A stretch of 64,000 nt of DNA, taken from Chondrinema litorale. Its GTDB lineage: Bacteria > Bacteroidota > Bacteroidia > Cytophagales > Flammeovirgaceae. The notes under the pieces are model-generated. The model searched no databases. It was not told the origin of the DNA and was given only the letters and a program-made list of their open reading frames with translations. Position 1 is the stretch's first letter, and each line of letters opens with the position of its first letter. The DNA is taken from assembly GCF_026250525.1 (NCBI RefSeq), contig NZ_CP111043.1:3795001-3859000 (forward strand). The letters are read 5' to 3'. Positions 62,467-64,000 of this stretch are shown one piece after another. The translations under genes and the position numbers were made by a program.

Positions 62467-63282
62467 ATGTTTTTTGGAAAAAATCTCAGGTATTTACGCG
62501 AAACTAATGGGAAACCCAGCCAAGAAAAGCTGGGTAAGCAGTTAGGGCTTACTAGAAGTGCTATCAGTTCTTACGAGGACGGAAGAGCAGAACCAAAATT
62601 TGACACCCTTAATACAATTGCGAATCATTTCAACGTAACTGTAGACCAATTGTTAAATGTAGACCTGTCTAAACTGAGTGATGAAGTACTCAAGCAGAAA
62701 AAGAATCTGGATAAATACATCCAAGGTGAAAATCTGCGAGTATTAGCAATTACGACTGATAACAAACAAAATGAAAATATTGAATTCGTTCCTGTAAAAG
62801 CTTCTGCTGGTTATACTACTGGTTATGCAGATTCTGAATACATTAGCGAACTGCCTAAATACCATTTACCATTTTTGCCAAAAGGTAAAACTTATCGTGC
62901 TTTCGAAGTTAAGGGAGATTCTATGCTTCCACTTAAGCCTAGAAGTATTGTAATAGGTGAGTATGTAGAAGATTTTACTTCTATTAAAGATGGCATGGTT
63001 GGTATTGTAGTAGCCAGAAACTTATCTGAAGGTATTGTATTAAAGAAGATTTATAACCGTGTACCACAACATGGAGTATTTGTATTAAAATCTTCTAACC
63101 TAGCTTATCCATCTTACGAAATTGCTGCCGAGCACGTGATCGAAATATGGAAGTTTGCTGCTTATATAAGTAAAGAGTTTCCTGAGGAGACAAATTCTCT
63201 GGGTGATCTTAAAGAAGCTTTTTGGAGACTTGAAGATGAGTTAAGAGATATGAAAGATCATCAGCAAAATTCTCTCTTTTAA
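62467..63282 (+). CDS. XRE-family regulator with S24 LexA/CI-like peptidase domain
   Basis: A 271-residue repressor-like protein. The HTH (about 6-62: 'QEKLGKQLGLTRSAISSYEDGR') is followed by a linker with an Ala114-Gly115 pair ('ASAGY'), a typical self-cleavage site, and the S24 domain with Ser152 in 'VKGDSMLPL' and general base Lys193 or Lys194 in 'GIVLKK'. It resembles phage CI or stress-response LexA-like regulators, but no prophage gene surrounds it. It probably represses its own promoter and further genes until cleaved. Confidence 0.9.
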   Translation: MFFGKNLRYLRETNGKPSQEKLGKQLGLTRSAISSYEDGRAEPKFDTLNTIANHFNVTVDQLLNVDLSKLSDEVLKQKKNLDKYIQGENLRVLAITTDNKQNENIEFVPVKASAGYTTGYADSEYISELPKYHLPFLPKGKTYRAFEVKGDSMLPLKPRSIVIGEYVEDFTSIKDGMVGIVVARNLSEGIVLKKIYNRVPQHGVFVLKSSNLAYPSYEIAAEHVIEIWKFAAYISKEFPEETNSLGDLKEAFWRLEDELRDMKDHQQNSLF

Positions 63283-63663
63283 AATATAATTCCCCTTAAA
63301 AAAATAGTGCCTTCCCACTTTAACCGGGAAGGCATTATCTTGATCAATTATTTAAATTACGATTCAAAGTTCAGTGATTTTCCCCAAATCGCAAATCCCC
63401 CCACTTGTGGGTTTTTTCATGAATTTCCCCCTAGAGTACTCCCTAAAATATTAGAATAAAATAAATGCAAAAATACATAATAGCAATATAATATTTTGTT
63501 GCAATTGCAATTATCGGCATCAAAAATTGATATCTAAAATGAGTAGCTTTATCTCAGAGATAGGCGGTAAAAAGCTTATTTGCAATATCCCCTCAATTGG
63601 GGGATGTAAAAAAGAGGCTGCCTATTTTAAAAGCAGCCTCTTTGGTAAATTAGCTTCAGAAAA
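63283..63663. other. Intergenic stretch rich in hairpins and C-tracts
   Basis: No gene is visible. Hairpins: GCCTTCCC/GGGAAGGC (63309-63333), with T-rich DNA only on the minus strand; CCCAC/GTGGG plus TTTTTT (63400-63417); ATCCCC/GGGGAT (63587-63605); and the palindrome TTGCAATTGCAA (63499-63510). Several C-runs (CCCC, CCCCCC, CCCCC) lie within 200 bases. The arrangement may include small transcripts or attenuators, without clear proof. Confidence 0.4.
63608..63643 (-). terminator. Intrinsic terminator of the right-edge Crp/Fnr gene
   Basis: A perfect 11-bp stem AAAGAGGCTGC / GCAGCCTCTTT with an 11-base loop, followed on the minus strand by TTTTTT. Confidence 0.9.
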
Positions 63664-64000
63664 TTAATGTCTTACCTTTACTAGGCCTTGTACATTTAGT
63701 ATAATAATTTTCTTTCCTTTAATCTCAATTAGTTTTTCGTCTTTAAAATCAGAAAGTGTTCTGATAACAGACTCAATAGCAGTACCAACAATACCAGCTA
63801 GGTTTTCTCTAGTAATGCTAATACTTTCGTTAGGAGTGCCACTTTTTTCTTGCTTAGAATGCAGCATAAGTAACGCTTCTGCAACTCTTTGTCTAACCGA
63901 GCTGTAAGCCAGTGTTAATAACTGGTCTTCTTTTTCGAGTAAGTTGTTAGAAAGCATTTTAATAAATTTAGTAGAAACGTCTCTATTGTTATAGAGTAGT
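63664..64000 (-). CDS. Crp/Fnr-family regulator, C-terminal part (partial, cut by window edge)
   Basis: The frame continues open beyond an internal ATG to the right edge, so it is the end of a longer gene (about 112 residues visible). It starts in the dimerisation helix ('EKEDQLLTLAYSSVRQRVAEALLML') and contains a winged HTH of Crp/Fnr type ('SITRENLAGIVGTAIESVIRTLSDF', then 'IEIKGKKIIILN'). The recognition helix carries the Glu-Ser-x-x-Arg pattern usual in Fnr-like proteins. The sensor domain lies outside the window. It ends at a strong terminator. Confidence 0.88.
   Translation of the reverse strand, partial: LLYNNRDVSTKFIKMLSNNLLEKEDQLLTLAYSSVRQRVAEALLMLHSKQEKSGTPNESISITRENLAGIVGTAIESVIRTLSDFKDEKLIEIKGKKIIILNVQGLVKVRH

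Noticed and set aside
1..64000. CRISPR arrays, insertion sequences, prophage or integron
   Set aside because: No regularly spaced direct repeats, transposase with terminal repeats, or phage structural genes were seen; the only transposase-like gene is the decayed RAYT homolog.

Overview
The window is AT-rich DNA that looks like chromosome from a Bacteroidota bacterium, most likely class Cytophagia (Cytophagales). The signs are a Bacteroidota-restricted DUF2480 protein, a PorU/PorV-like pair of the type IX secretion kind, 7TMR-DISM histidine kinases, many secreted or lipid-anchored beta-rich proteins with short Bacteroidota lipoboxes, almost no Shine-Dalgarno sequences, and a promoter fitting the Bacteroidota TTTG / TAnnTTTG pattern. 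Genes are densely packed with short gaps and mostly clear intrinsic terminators. I see no IS element, prophage, CRISPR array, integron or rRNA operon, so this is mainly core chromosome. Layout, left part: a cut-off YARHG-domain gene and a DUF2306 membrane protein; a secreted subtilisin; a convergent pair of coiled-coil proteins; an L-threonine aldolase / D-Ala-D-Ala dipeptidase pair; an aldehyde dehydrogenase; dapB and lepB; a C-terminal processing protease; a membrane alpha/beta-hydrolase-like protein overlapping an SDR and prmC; a LuxR-type regulator; DUF2480 and rsmE; an outer-membrane barrel; a gene-free stretch with folded repeats and its own terminator (possible small RNA); and an orphan NtrC-type regulator. 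Middle part: a very large gingipain-fold protein with a PorV-like partner (PorU2/PorV2-like), a tiny basic lipoprotein that is easily missed, rbfA with tRNA-Leu and tRNA-Gly, a rhomboid protease, a secreted protein with 14 WD40 repeats and a caspase-like domain, a methyltransferase, and a 7TMR-DISM histidine kinase. Next come a PQQ-type sugar dehydrogenase paired with a lipoprotein cytochrome c, an SDR lacking the usual Tyr/Lys, a Nudix hydrolase, an M1 peptidase, a RAYT-like protein without its HUH histidines, radA and dnaK. Right part: a histidine kinase with two STAS/SpoIIAA-like modules resembling a nearby stand-alone protein, a ThiE/TenI-family protein with altered active-site positions, an Xaa-Pro aminopeptidase, a membrane-cytochrome c fusion, a class Ic aminotransferase, an isolated trpA, a DUF805-SRPBCC fusion, a small transporter / Crp-type regulator / LysE exporter cluster, an XRE-S24 regulator with an operator-rich promoter, and a second Crp/Fnr regulator cut by the right edge. 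No single obvious new defence or biosynthetic system stands out. The observations most worth following are the putative small RNA, the PorU2/PorV2 and WD40-caspase proteins, the repeated STAS-like sensor module, the degenerate RAYT, several enzymes missing catalytic residues, and several strong palindromes or clustered half-sites in promoter regions.
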